Notes: a model not told the origin generated them from the letters alone. DNA of 64,000 nt from Woeseiaceae bacterium (GCA_028277185.1 JANQGQ010000013.1:1-64000); one strand, 5' to 3'; shown: positions 33,324 through 42,542, numbered from the stretch's first letter. Program-made: numbers and translations.

Positions 33324-35193
33324 CGGAAGTGTCCGCCGCTACCGGTTCGAGTATCAGGCGATTGATCCGCGCCAGATACTCGGCCGGATTGTCGAGCTGC
33401 GAACCCTCGGCAAGCAATGCATGGTCGAGTAGCACGTTGGCAAGCGAAGCAAAGCGCTCGTCGTCGGACTCCGCGTCCAGGCGCGCGACGAGCGGATGCC
33501 CGACATTGATCTCCAGTACCGGCCGCGATTCCGGCAAAGCCTGACCGGTCGCCTCGAGCATGGCCTTGAGCTGGGGACTGAGCGCATCCGGACCCGATAC
33601 GACGCAGGCAGGGGAGTCGACCAGCCGCTGACTGACCGTGACGGTCTCGACGCGCTCCTTGAGATGCTTGCGGATCTTCTTCAGAAGACCTTTGTGCTCA
33701 TTCTCGAACGCGTCTTTGCTGATGTCGCCGGCACCCGAAGCGGCGACGTCGGCTCCGCTTGCATCGACGAGCGTCTTGCCTTCGTACTCGCGGAGCGCGT
33801 CGACCAGCCAGGGGTCGATGCGGTCGGTAAGGAGAAGGACCTCGGTCCCGGCGCTTTTCAAGCGCTCGATATGAGGGCTTGCAAGCGCCGTCGCGTGGTT
33901 CTCGGCGATGAGATAGTAGATCTCGTCCTGACCTTCGGCAGCGCGCCCGAGGTAGTCGTCGAGCGACTGGTCCTGTTCGGCGCCGGCGCTATGCGTGCTC
34001 GAAAACCGCAGCAGCTTCGCCAGGCGATCGCGGTTCGCCGCGTCTTCGATCACGCCTTCCTTCAGCACCGCACCGAACTGCTTCCAGAACCCCGGGTACT
34101 TGTCGGCGTCGCCGGACAGTTTCTTCAGCATGTCGAGCACGCGTCGGGTCAACGCACTCTGCATGGCCTTGAGGTCGGCGTTCTGCTGCAGCAGCTCGCG
34201 GGAAACGTTGAGAGGCAGATCGGACGAATCGACGACGCCCTTGACGAACCGCAGATACAGCGGCAGGAACTGCTCCGCGTCGTCCATGATGAAGACGCGC
34301 TGCACGTACAGCTTCAGGCCTCTCGGGGCATCGCGGTTCCACAGATCGTACGGCGCCGTCGCCGGCAGATACAGAAGGCTGGTGTATTCGCGCTTGCCTT
34401 CGACCCGGTTGTGGCTCCAGAGCAGCGGATCGGCGAAGTCGTGCGACAGGTGCTTGTAGAATTCCTTGTATTCGTCGTCGCTTACGTCCGAGCGCGAGCG
34501 CGTCCAGAGCGCGGTAGCCGTATTCACGCTGCGCGGTTCGTCGTCGCCGCTCACGAGCGTCACCGGGAATGCAATGTGGTCGGAGTAATTCCCGATCAGC
34601 GACTCGACGCGCAGATTTTCGGCGAACTCCCGCTCGTCGGGTTTGAGGTGCAGCGTTACCGTCGTGCCGCGCTGTTCGCGGCTGATCGCTTCGACACTGA
34701 ACTCGCCCTCGCCGCGGGACTGCCAGCGGACGCCTTCCTCCGGAGGGGCGCCGGCGCGCCGCGACTCCACGGTGACTTCGTCCGCGACGATGAACGCCGA
34801 GTAAAAGCCGACCCCGAACTGCCCGATCAGGCGCGCGTCTTTCTTCGCATCGCCGCTCATCCGACTCAAAAACTCCGCCGTGCCGGACTTCGCGATGGTG
34901 CCGAGATTGTCGATGACGTCCTCGTAGCTCATCCCGATGCCGTTGTCCGCAATGCTGATCGTGCCGGCATCCTCGTCGAGAGTCAGCGTGATCCCGAGTT
35001 CCGGATCGTCCTTGAGCAAATCGGGTGCGGAGAGTGCCTCGAAGCGCAGCTTGTCGAGCGCATCGGACGCGTTCGATACTAGCTCACGCAGAAATATCTC
35101 TTTGTTGCTGTACAGCGAGTGGATCATCAGCTTGAGAAGCTGACGAACTTCGGTCTGGAACGGCCGGTTTTCGGCCTGGGCTGCCTCCGCCAC
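33316..35193 (-). CDS. htpG: Molecular chaperone HtpG (Hsp90)
   Basis: A 625-residue bacterial Hsp90. The GHKL ATPase has [30 protein letters not shown] with the catalytic Glu, DNGIGM, and [11 protein letters not shown]. The middle domain has KLYVQRVFI and LPLNVSRE, and the C-terminal dimerisation domain is complete. The start is uncertain: AAGGAG lies one base before an ATG at 35199 but seven before the GTG at 35193, so I prefer GTG, which also matches Pseudomonas HtpG length before VRQLLKLM. It is the first gene of the htpG-msrB-FKBP operon. Confidence 0.96.
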
Positions 35194-35313
35194 GGGCATA
35201 CTCCTTAAAGGCACGCAGGAACGGAAAGGCTCGACCTGTGGCCGTTCGCGGGCATTTCAAGCCCCGCCGTGGCGCGAGGCAGACCCCGACCGGCCGGTCA
35301 GGGCGTTACGGGC

Positions 35314-35565
35314 TCAGGCCGCCCGCGCAGGACGGACCGGCGGCTCGGTCACCCGGTGGTACAGAAGGCTGACGAACAGGAGCGTCGCAAACGCGAGACC
35401 GAGCGGCGGGACGTACGCGCCGGCGACGACCATTGCAAGCGCCGACGACGCCAGCAGCGTCAGTTTGAGAACGCGCAGCAGCCAGCGGGTAAATGCCCCG
35501 GTCAAGAAGCCCACGGCACCCACGAGATCGTCGAGGTCGTCCCAGCACAGCAGCAGTCGTTCCAT
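35314..35565 (-). CDS. Small membrane protein, uncharacterised
   Basis: An 83-residue open frame with two hydrophobic helices (about residues 30-47, RVLKLTLLASSALAMVVAGA, and 52-68). The first 20 residues are acidic and amphipathic. I recognise no family. It lies on the minus strand 120 bases beyond the htpG start, with the same orientation as the next small gene upstream. Codon use is similar to neighbours, so it may be real, but there is no strong ribosome binding site or homology. Confidence 0.5.
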   Translation of the reverse strand: MERLLLCWDDLDDLVGAVGFLTGAFTRWLLRVLKLTLLASSALAMVVAGAYVPPLGLAFATLLFVSLLYHRVTEPPVRPARAA

Positions 35566-35579
35566 ATCCGAAATCCAGC

Positions 35580-35771
35580 CTATTTTACGATCGACAGAAT
35601 GGGGCCGGGGCCCTTGTTGTCGCCAGCCGCGGCGTCACTGCTATCGAGCGCCGCATCGTTCGACTCCTTCGCATGAGCGATCGCCCGATGGAACAGTTCC
35701 CAGCGCTGACGCGCCGATTCGTTCTTCAGTGTGGCGGCAGGAGATTCGGTTTCAGTGTGCTTTCTCGACAT
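35580..35771 (-). CDS. Small acidic protein, uncharacterised
   Basis: A 63-residue open frame, hydrophilic and rich in Ala, Asp, Glu and Ser, with no TM and no recognised family. The start is ATG, and TATAGT at 35806-35811 on the coding strand could be its -10. It is upstream of and in line with the small membrane protein, so the two may form a short transcript. Coding status is uncertain. Confidence 0.4.
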   Translation of the reverse strand: MSRKHTETESPAATLKNESARQRWELFHRAIAHAKESNDAALDSSDAAAGDNKGPGPILSIVK

Positions 35772-35954
35772 GTTCTCACACGGTGTCTCAACGACCGTAG
35801 TTACGACTATAGTGACGCTGTGTTACAGCCTCCGTGAGATGAGTCACAGCTTCAGTCCCAATCGTCCGGCGCCGATGATCTCATCCGCAAAAACCCGACG
35901 CAGTACCGGTAGCCGATGGGAACTGCGTCAACACCCGCACCCCCCTAAAACGAC

Positions 35955-35982
35955 GACGCCGGCAGGTTGACCCGCCGGCGTC
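35955..35982 (-). terminator. Possible terminator downstream of the 86-residue gene
   Basis: GACGCCGGC (35955-35963) and GCCGGCGTC (35974-35982) form a perfect 9-bp stem with a 10-base loop. On the minus strand it follows the gene ending at 36011, and the next bases include a short TTTT. The stem is strong; the T-tract is weak. Confidence 0.5.
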
Positions 35983-36010
35983 TGAAGGAATCACTTTGTC
36001 AGGAGGAGCG

Positions 36011-36271
36011 TTAGTCGCTGTCGCTGCCGGAATCGTCGGTCCAGTTGCGGCGCACTTCTTCGGTCCACGACCGATAACCTTTCCAGGTGTACAACGCGGG
36101 ATCGATGCCTGTGCGCTTGCCGCGCGCCGCCGGCGCCTTGCTTATCCACCGGCGATACTGTTGCCAGCCGTCCGCATCGTTGGCGGCTGCGTCCGCCTCG
36201 ACGTCATCCGCATTGGACGCTTTGTCCGTAGCGTAGTCGTCGACCCAACGCAGTTTCTTGCTCTCCGGCAT
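36011..36271 (-). CDS. Small hydrophilic protein, uncharacterised
   Basis: An 86-residue open frame, very rich in Asp, Ala, Trp and Arg, with an acidic C-terminus (DDSGSDSD). It has no TM or signal peptide and no family I recognise. Five Trp in such a short protein (including WQQYRRWIS and YRSWTEEVRRNW) suggest a real coding sequence rather than a chance frame. A stem-loop that could end its message lies 28 bases downstream. An AT-rich stretch (36351-36410) upstream may hold its promoter. Confidence 0.55.
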   Translation of the reverse strand: MPESKKLRWVDDYATDKASNADDVEADAAANDADGWQQYRRWISKAPAARGKRTGIDPALYTWKGYRSWTEEVRRNWTDDSGSDSD

Positions 36272-36435
36272 TGAAGGTTCCCGGCAATCCCTGAGCGCTT
36301 ACTGTACGGCTACCCTGCCGCGAATCACAGGAACTGCATCACAGTGCCGATGCCTGTTTTTTCCTTTTAAAACAATTGCTTAAAGCAGATTTTTACTTAA
36401 TGAATTGGTGCCTGGCAACGATGCGACCGGGCATT

Positions 36436-36527
36436 TGACAATAACTCAGCTGCTAACTTCGTAGCATGGAACGTAGTCTGACGCCTCTGACAACAACTCA
36501 GCTGGTAACCTCGTAGCACGGTACGTA
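36436..36527 (-). repeat. Duplicated ppnN 3' end (40-bp direct repeat, 52-bp offset)
   Basis: Bases 36488-36527 contain the last codons and stop of ppnN. A copy at 36436-36475, immediately downstream on the minus strand, matches 35 of 40 bases and would encode the same YVPCYEV-type tail and a TGA stop. It looks like a relic of a short tandem duplication. Confidence 0.8.
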
Positions 36528-37901
36528 CTTGGCTGCCTCAATCTTCATGCGCCCCTGCGAAACGAATGAAGCAAGCAGTTCGTCCAGAAGCGACATGATC
36601 GTCGGCGAGGCCTTGATGTTGAACGGTCCGTGTTCCTCGATGCTGCGGGCCGTATCCGTGCGGACGTTCCCCGATACGATGCCGGAAAACGCGCGACGCA
36701 AATTCGCGGCGAGTTCGTGCCGCGGCAGCGAACTCCGAATGTCGAGCGCAGCCATCGACTCGTGAGTTGCGACGAACGGCTGCTGGAACTCACGATCGAT
36801 CCTCAGACCCCAGTTGAAATAATACGCGTCGCCGTGGAGCCGGCGATACTCACGAACCCCGCCGAGCCCGTCGAGCGCAAGCCGCGCGACCGCGACCGGG
36901 TCGTCGATGATGATCCGGTAGCGTTGCTGGGCGGCAGGGCCCAGCGTACTGCCGACGAACTCGTCGATTCGCCGGAAGTACTCCTCGGCGCTTGGCGGGC
37001 CGGTCATGATCATCGGCATCGGCTGCTCCGCATTGTCCGGGTGCAGCAGGATGCCGAGCAGATACAGGATTTCCTCGGCCGTGCCGACGCCGCCCGGAAA
37101 GACGACGATTCCGTGTCCGACGCGGACGAACGCTTCGAGGCGTTTTTCCATGTCGGGCATGATGACGAGCGAATTGACGATCGGATTGGGCGATTCGGCG
37201 GCGATGATGCCGGGCTCGGTTATTCCCACGTAACGTCCGCGGCGGATGCGCTGTTTCGCGTGGCCGATCGTTGCGCCCTTCATCGGGCCCTTCATCGCCC
37301 CCGGGCCGCAGCCGGTGCAAACGTTCATGCCGCGTAGCCCGAGTTCGTAGCCGACGCGCTTCGTATAGTCGTACTCGGGGCGGCTGATCGCGTGTCCGCC
37401 CCAGCAGACCATCAGATCGACATCCGCGGGCAGCCTCAGCAGCCCGGCGTTGCGCGCGATGTGGAACACGGCATTGGTCGTGCCCCCGCTATCGCCGAGG
37501 TCGAATTTCGGGTCGGCCAGAATCTCGTTGTGAGTAAACACGATGTCGCGCAGGACAGCCGACATGTGCTCGCGGATGCCGCGGATCATCTTGCCGTCGA
37601 CGAAAGCATGCGCCGGCGCGCTCCCGAGCGTTATCTTCAGGCCGCGATCGTGCTGTTCGAAACCGATCTCGAAATCGCGATAGGTATCGAGCAGCGCGCG
37701 CGCGTCGTCGGTATCGGTACCCGAATTGAGCACCGCCAGCATGCACTGTCGCAACACGGGATACAGTCCGCCCGCTCCAGCGCCGCTGAGCTGCTCGACT
37801 TCGAGCTGGGACAGCACTTCGAGGCTGCCCTCGGGCCACATATCCGCGCTGATCGTCTCACCGGAGTCGACGTACAGCGGCGCTCGCAGGGTATCGTCCA
37901 T
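36498..37901 (-). CDS. ppnN: Pyrimidine/purine nucleotide 5'-monophosphate nucleosidase (PpnN/YgdH)
   Basis: A 467-residue LOG-type nucleosidase, like E. coli PpnN (454), which hydrolyses nucleoside monophosphates to base plus ribose-5-phosphate and is activated by (p)ppGpp. Diagnostic segments are VCWGGHAI, LGLRGMNVCTGCGPGAM, the catalytic FPGGVGTAEEILYLLG, RIIIDDPVAVA, RRAFSGIVSGNV and the terminal YVPCYEV. The ATG at 37901 is preferred; a GTG at 37925 would include part of a 24-bp tandem repeat. Repeats flank both ends of the gene. It is followed on the same strand by small genes, with no obvious operon partner. Confidence 0.95.
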   Translation of the reverse strand: MDDTLRAPLYVDSGETISADMWPEGSLEVLSQLEVEQLSGAGAGGLYPVLRQCMLAVLNSGTDTDDARALLDTYRDFEIGFEQHDRGLKITLGSAPAHAFVDGKMIRGIREHMSAVLRDIVFTHNEILADPKFDLGDSGGTTNAVFHIARNAGLLRLPADVDLMVCWGGHAISRPEYDYTKRVGYELGLRGMNVCTGCGPGAMKGPMKGATIGHAKQRIRRGRYVGITEPGIIAAESPNPIVNSLVIMPDMEKRLEAFVRVGHGIVVFPGGVGTAEEILYLLGILLHPDNAEQPMPMIMTGPPSAEEYFRRIDEFVGSTLGPAAQQRYRIIIDDPVAVARLALDGLGGVREYRRLHGDAYYFNWGLRIDREFQQPFVATHESMAALDIRSSLPRHELAANLRRAFSGIVSGNVRTDTARSIEEHGPFNIKASPTIMSLLDELLASFVSQGRMKIEAAKYVPCYEVTS

Positions 37902-37906
37902 GGGCG

Positions 37907-38098
37907 GTGTGCTTCTCGTGGTCACAGTCGGCGGGCTTCCCGCGGTCTTAGTGGGTGGGTTTCCCGCGGTCTTAGTCGGTGGGCTTTCCGCGGTCTTAGT
38001 CGGTGGGTTTCCCGCGGTCCTGGTCTTCGTGCTTCCTGCAGTCTCGGTCGTCGTGCTTCCTGCAGTCCCGGTCGTCGTGCTTCCTGCAGTCCCGGTCG
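37907..38098. repeat. 24-bp tandem repeat, eight units, upstream of ppnN
   Basis: Eight consecutive 24-bp units from 37907 to 38098. Units 2 to 5 share gGGGTTTCCCGCGGTCTTAGTC-like sequence; units 6 to 8 share TCGTGCTTCCTGCAGTC; units 7 and 8 are identical. The first unit is diverged and touches the alternative ppnN start. The array fills almost the whole gap between the L,D-transpeptidase stop and ppnN, so it lies in the ppnN leader or promoter. As the unit is divisible by three, long open frames cross it on both strands, which I regard as a by-product. Confidence 0.9.
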
Positions 38099-38147
38099 GC
38101 CAGCCTGGAGTATAAAGGGTAAGTGGCGGCGCAACCCCTGACCCGGA

Positions 38148-38669
38148 TTACGGCCGAATCTCGATCGGCGTTCGGTCACCGGTCATCAGCCAGATATCGA
38201 TCATGTCGGAATTGGACACGGCAATGCAGCCGTTGGTCCAGTCCTGGGTCTTATAGTACGCCTCGGAGCGCGTCGGCTCGTTCGGTTGACCATGAATCAT
38301 GATGGCACCGCCCGGGTCGTCCCCGCGGGCACGTGCCTCGCGAACGTCGCGCGGGTCCGGATAAGAGATCCGGATCGACAAAAAGAACTCGCTGTTCGGA
38401 TTGCGCAGATCCAGCACGTAGGTCCCCTCCGGGGTCCTGAAGTCGCCCTCGCGCTCCTTGTCGCCCAACGGCGCGATACCGAGTGCAATGTCGAAGGTCC
38501 GGAAGACCTCGCCGTCCTTGAGCAGATGGAGCTTGCGCTGGGCTTTCTCTACGAGGACGAAGTCGGCAAGGGGGAATCCGGTCCCGCCGGGCGCCGCGGC
38601 TGGCAGCAGCAGCATCGCGAACGCGAAAGCTAGTGTAATCCGCAAGGGTCCTGCCTTTTCCGTCGTCAC
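38148..38669 (-). CDS. L,D-transpeptidase (YkuD/YafK family)
   Basis: A 173-residue exported protein. A signal peptide (RITLAFAFAMLLLPAAAPGG) is followed by a YkuD domain with IALGIAPLGDKEREGDFRTPEGTYVLD, the conserved His in IMIHGQPN and the catalytic Cys in DWTNGCIAVSNSD. The YafK/DpaA type pattern (NGCIAVSNS) suggests peptidoglycan crosslinking or release of the Braun lipoprotein. It acts in the periplasm. Upstream is a small membrane protein and mltD on the same strand. Confidence 0.92.
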   Translation of the reverse strand: MTTEKAGPLRITLAFAFAMLLLPAAAPGGTGFPLADFVLVEKAQRKLHLLKDGEVFRTFDIALGIAPLGDKEREGDFRTPEGTYVLDLRNPNSEFFLSIRISYPDPRDVREARARGDDPGGAIMIHGQPNEPTRSEAYYKTQDWTNGCIAVSNSDMIDIWLMTGDRTPIEIRP

Positions 38670-38736
38670 ATTGCGGAGCGTAGCAGACGCACGAGCGGGC
38701 GAAAAAGGGCAGGTGCCCGCTGAAGCCCGATGCAGT

Positions 38737-39138
38737 TCACAGATTTCGCCCGACGATCGTTCCGATAGCGAAACCGATCGCTCCGGCGACGAGCGTGTAC
38801 GCCGGCAGATACAGAAACAGCCGGAGCGGATCGGTCGCCGCGTCGAACATGCCGTTCAGGTTGACCGCGTAGGCATAGTGCAGGTACACCGCGAGACCGA
38901 GGGTCGGGACCGCGAAACCCAGCGTACCGAGCGGCATCCGGTAGCCGCCGCCCGTCCAGCGGCCGTCACCCCGCCACAGCGTGAAGGCGCTCAGCGCGAA
39001 CAGAACGAATAGCGGCAGCGTATTGATGACGACGTAGCCGCTGTTCCCGTGCACGTCGGCAAACCAGAGACCCACCGCGGTGAGCACGAACACGATCGGC
39101 GCGAGGCGGACGGCAAAGCGCGTACCCGCGCCGGTCAA
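38737..39138 (-). CDS. Small four-TM membrane protein, uncharacterised
   Basis: A 133-residue open frame with four hydrophobic helices (APIVFVLTAVGLWFADVH, VINTLPLFVLFALSAFTLW, LGTLGFAVPTLGLAVYLHY and a glycine-rich C-terminal helix ending GAIGFAIGTIVG). No family recognised. I place the start at a TTG that overlaps the mltD stop as TTGA; the frame is open far upstream, but there it lies inside mltD. Translational coupling to mltD is the main support. Confidence 0.6.
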   Translation of the reverse strand: MTGAGTRFAVRLAPIVFVLTAVGLWFADVHGNSGYVVINTLPLFVLFALSAFTLWRGDGRWTGGGYRMPLGTLGFAVPTLGLAVYLHYAYAVNLNGMFDAATDPLRLFLYLPAYTLVAGAIGFAIGTIVGRNL

Positions 39139-41063
39139 GAGGCGCCGCCCTGCAGAGCCAGGACCGGAAACCGGATTTCGGTCCCCGGGCGCACCTTGTG
39201 CGGATCGATGCCAGGGTTGTATTGGCGAAACAGCCAGACGGGCACGCCATACTGCCTGAGCGCGAGGATCCAGACCGACTCGCCACGGCGCACCGTGTGC
39301 GCGACGACGCCGGTGATGACGTTGTCGCGGAAAAACGCGTCCTGCTCCGAGCGCTGCCAGGCGATCCGCCTGGCCTCGAAACTCGCCGCGTCGACTTGAC
39401 TCAAGTCCAGCCGCAGACGCTGGCCGACGGTCACGGGCGTCCGGAAGGCGAGACCGTTGATGTCGCGAAGTCGCTGTGTGCGTAAGCCCAGCCAATCCGC
39501 ATAGTGACCGAGCGTCTCGAGCGGCTGCACCTCGATCGTCTGGTCGGCGGCGACGCTGTAGTCGCTGGGATCGGACAGGAGCTCGGTCTGGCGTGGCGCC
39601 GGCTCGGTTGCCGCGGCGACGACGTCCACGAGCGCCGCTGGCTCGGCTTCCGCGATACCGTCCGTGTAGTCGGCCGGCGGCATCAGAGAGGCGACGACTG
39701 CCGCCTCTACGGCCGCGTTGATCGTCGCGGGCGGCGGCTCCGGCGACGACGGTGCCGGACCTGCGGCCGGCAGCCTGATCTGCTGCCCGGCGCGTATGCG
39801 GTTGCCGCTCCGCAGGCCGTTGAGCGCCACGAGCGTCGATACGCGGGTGTCGTAGGCCTCGGCAATTTCGGACAGGGTGTCGCCGCGGCGAACCGTGTGG
39901 AACAGGTCCGGAAGCTGACTGGCGTGCAGCGACGCCGGGTCGAACAGCGAGCGAATGTCGGTGAGGCCATCGCTCAGGTGCGCTACCGGCACTCGCAGCC
40001 GGTAGCCGCGCGGCACGTGCTTGCTGCCCTGCCAGATCGTCGGCTGCAGCGCCGGATTGTGCGTCGCAAGCTGGCCCGGCGTGAGACCCAGTGCGCTCAC
40101 GAGGTCGCCCGCGCTCACGTAGGCCGGCATTTCGAAGTAGCGGTAGTCTTCGGGCTCGTCGAATACGAGGCCCGGGAAATAGCGCTCCCGGTCTTTGTCG
40201 ACGCGGCTGGCCGCGAGAAAGGCCACATAGAAATTGCGCGAGGCAAAACCGAAAGTCCGGCCGCGGTAGCGGCGCAGGATGTCGACATAGGCCGTGTCGC
40301 CGAACTCGCGCATCGCGCGGCGCACGCCGCCCAGCCCGTGGTTGTAGGCGGTGATCGCCATGGGCCAGTTGCCGGTAATGGAGTAGTTGTAAGCCAGAAG
40401 CTGTCCGGCGGCCGTCGTCGCAAGCCAGGGATCGTTGCGCTCGTCGAGGATGTGGTCGACCTCGAGAAAGCGGCGGCCGGTACTGCGCGTGAACTGCCAG
40501 ATGCCGGAGGCGCCGACGTGCGACCGCGCGTTCGGATTGTAGGAAGACTCCACGTGCGGAAGGGCGACGAGTTCGAGCGGTACGCCGAGCCGGGCGAGTT
40601 CGGTCTCGACGTGGCCTCGCCAGCGGCCCGAACGTTCGAGGCCCTCGCGAAACCGGTCGGCCAGGCCCTGCTGATAGCGAATCCGGCCAGCCGCACGCTC
40701 GAGCTCCGCATTGCTGACGTCGTCGGGCCAGAGCGCGAGCACGCGGGCGGCCTCGGCACTCAGGTTGTCGCGCCCGCCGCTTGCAAGCTCGAGCAGCGTG
40801 GCTCTGAGCGCGGCGCGCCGCTGGCCGACACGGCGCTGTCGTTCGCGCCGGCTGACACCCGCCGGAATGTCGATACGCTCGTAAACGACGTCGAGGTGCC
40901 GGTTGTCGTGCAGAACACCCTCGCTGCTATCGTAGCGCGTGAAGATCGCCTCCCAGAAGGCCACGTCGGGCTCGAGCTCGGGCGGCAGCGGCAGGTCGGT
41001 CGCCGCGGCCGGGGCCACGTGGGACGCAACGAGGAGTAATAAAAGTCGAACGAACGTTGTCAT
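39135..41063 (-). CDS. mltD: Membrane-bound lytic murein transglycosylase D with three LysM domains
   Basis: A 642-residue exported glycosidase that cleaves peptidoglycan between MurNAc and GlcNAc. A signal peptide (VRLLLLLVASHVAPAAA) leads to the SLT domain, with catalytic Glu in LPHVESSYNPNARS and GASGIWQFTRSTGRRF. Three LysM domains follow near residues 390-435 (HTVRRGDTLSEIAEAYDT), 515-560 and 590-640 (HTVRRGESVWILALRQYGV). Start is the ATG at 41063; the longer frame needs a TTG. It is divergent from the aspartoacylase-like gene. Confidence 0.93.
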   Translation of the reverse strand: MTTFVRLLLLLVASHVAPAAATDLPLPPELEPDVAFWEAIFTRYDSSEGVLHDNRHLDVVYERIDIPAGVSRRERQRRVGQRRAALRATLLELASGGRDNLSAEAARVLALWPDDVSNAELERAAGRIRYQQGLADRFREGLERSGRWRGHVETELARLGVPLELVALPHVESSYNPNARSHVGASGIWQFTRSTGRRFLEVDHILDERNDPWLATTAAGQLLAYNYSITGNWPMAITAYNHGLGGVRRAMREFGDTAYVDILRRYRGRTFGFASRNFYVAFLAASRVDKDRERYFPGLVFDEPEDYRYFEMPAYVSAGDLVSALGLTPGQLATHNPALQPTIWQGSKHVPRGYRLRVPVAHLSDGLTDIRSLFDPASLHASQLPDLFHTVRRGDTLSEIAEAYDTRVSTLVALNGLRSGNRIRAGQQIRLPAAGPAPSSPEPPPATINAAVEAAVVASLMPPADYTDGIAEAEPAALVDVVAAATEPAPRQTELLSDPSDYSVAADQTIEVQPLETLGHYADWLGLRTQRLRDINGLAFRTPVTVGQRLRLDLSQVDAASFEARRIAWQRSEQDAFFRDNVITGVVAHTVRRGESVWILALRQYGVPVWLFRQYNPGIDPHKVRPGTEIRFPVLALQGGAS

Positions 41064-41150
41064 TGTAGAGAGAGTGCGTTTCAATCAGACTTGCTCGCCG
41101 TAGCCAAGCAGTTCACAGAAAAAACAGCCGTTTCCGGTTACTTTTGCAGA

Positions 41151-42500
41151 ATGCTAATGAGGTTCATGACTCGCAGCAAATCTACCGCGGAGCGCCCGGG
41201 CGGCGCCCTGCGCTGCCTCGTGCTGCTCATGACCGGCCTGCTTGCATTGCCGGCCGGCGCGGGCGAGCAGCCCTCGGAGCCCGACATCGCCGACGTCAGT
41301 GAGGATACGACGCTCGAAGACGGAGCGGGTTCCGCCGCGAAGGCACCGGACGCCGCCGTGGAGGATGCGGGCTTTGCCGACGACGGCCTCCCGGACGCGG
41401 AGGAAGAACCTCAAGACGACGTACCGCTGGCCGACGCGGTCACGGAAGCCGAGACCGACGAAGCGGAGGCGCTGTGGCTGCTCGGCGAAAAGGTCGAACC
41501 CGGCACGTCCGCCCGTCTGAACTGGTCCGCCACCGAGCTGTTCGAGGGCGTACCGGTCTCGACGCCGGTGCTCGTCGTCAATGGCCGCAAGGCAGGCCCG
41601 GTGCTCTGCCTGACGGCGGCGATCCACGGCGACGAGCTCAACGGCATCGAGATGGTTCGGCGGGTCATGCACGACATGATTCCCGAGAAACTCTCCGGCG
41701 CGATCATCGGCGTGCCCATCGTCAACGTTCAGGGCTTCCGCCGCGGCTCGCGGTATCTGCCGGACCGCCGGGATCTGAACCGCTACTTTCCGGGCAACCC
41801 GCGCGGCAGCGCCGCTTCGCGAATCGCGCACTCCTTCTTCACGCGGGTCGTAATGCACTGCGACGCGCTGATCGACCTGCACACGGGGTCCCAGGAACGC
41901 TACAACCTGCCGCAGATTCGCGCGGACCTGCGCGACCCGGACGTCGTCACGCTGACGCAGGGCCTCGGCGGCATGGTCGTCCTGCACAGCACGCCCGCCC
42001 GCGGGACGCTGCGCGCAGCGGCGACGGCGGCCGGAATTCCGACCGTGACGCTCGAAGCGGGCGGCCCGTCGGCGCTCGAGGCCGGCGTCGTCCGCCAGGG
42101 TGTCACGGGTATCGAAACGCTGATCTCGACCCTGTCGATGCAGCGCCGCCGGTCGATCTGGGGCGATCCGGAACCGGTTTACTACCGCTCCACCTGGGTC
42201 CGGGCCGACTCCGGCGGCATCCTGTTCTCCGACGTGAGTCTCGGCAGCTCGGTACGGAAGGGCGATCTCCTCGGTACGATCACGGACCCCGTGTCCAACG
42301 CCCGCGCCGAACTCAGAGCGCCGTATTCGGGACGCGTGCTCGGCATGGCGCGCAACCAGGTCGTCATGCCGGGCAACGCCGCCTTCCATCTCGGCATCGT
42401 CGACGACACGCCCGAGGATCTCGCGACCGAGGAGCCGCTCGTCGAAACCGAGCAGAAAACCGAACCCACGGGCGACTACGTCGACGGCATGTCGGAATAA
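41151..42500 (+). CDS. Exported succinylglutamate desuccinylase/aspartoacylase-family protein
   Basis: About 449 residues. The N-terminus holds a signal peptide (ALRCLVLLMTGLLALPAGAGE) and then a long acidic linker of about 85 residues rich in Asp, Glu and Ala. The catalytic M14-like domain has the zinc site AAIHGDELNGIE and DLHTGSQER with further RDLNRYFPG; the C-terminal 90 residues form the barrel-like lobe (ADSGGILFSDVSLGSSVRKGD). Family members remove acyl or amide groups from amino acids; an exported version with an acidic arm is unusual and may act on peptidoglycan or peptides. Start choice is uncertain among ATGs at 41151, 41157 and 41166. Confidence 0.8.
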   Translation: MLMRFMTRSKSTAERPGGALRCLVLLMTGLLALPAGAGEQPSEPDIADVSEDTTLEDGAGSAAKAPDAAVEDAGFADDGLPDAEEEPQDDVPLADAVTEAETDEAEALWLLGEKVEPGTSARLNWSATELFEGVPVSTPVLVVNGRKAGPVLCLTAAIHGDELNGIEMVRRVMHDMIPEKLSGAIIGVPIVNVQGFRRGSRYLPDRRDLNRYFPGNPRGSAASRIAHSFFTRVVMHCDALIDLHTGSQERYNLPQIRADLRDPDVVTLTQGLGGMVVLHSTPARGTLRAAATAAGIPTVTLEAGGPSALEAGVVRQGVTGIETLISTLSMQRRRSIWGDPEPVYYRSTWVRADSGGILFSDVSLGSSVRKGDLLGTITDPVSNARAELRAPYSGRVLGMARNQVVMPGNAAFHLGIVDDTPEDLATEEPLVETEQKTEPTGDYVDGMSE

Positions 42501-42542
42501 GTCGCTGGACGCCGGGAGAGCCGCCACTTAGAGTCCGGCGCC

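Noticed and set aside
36498-36540. Second complete gene downstream of ppnN
   Set aside because: The similarity is only a 40-bp copy of the gene end; there is no full second copy.
37922-38179. 85-residue repetitive open frame over the 24-bp repeat array
   Set aside because: Arises because the unit length is a multiple of three; start overlaps the L,D-transpeptidase end and composition is Arg/Pro repeats only.
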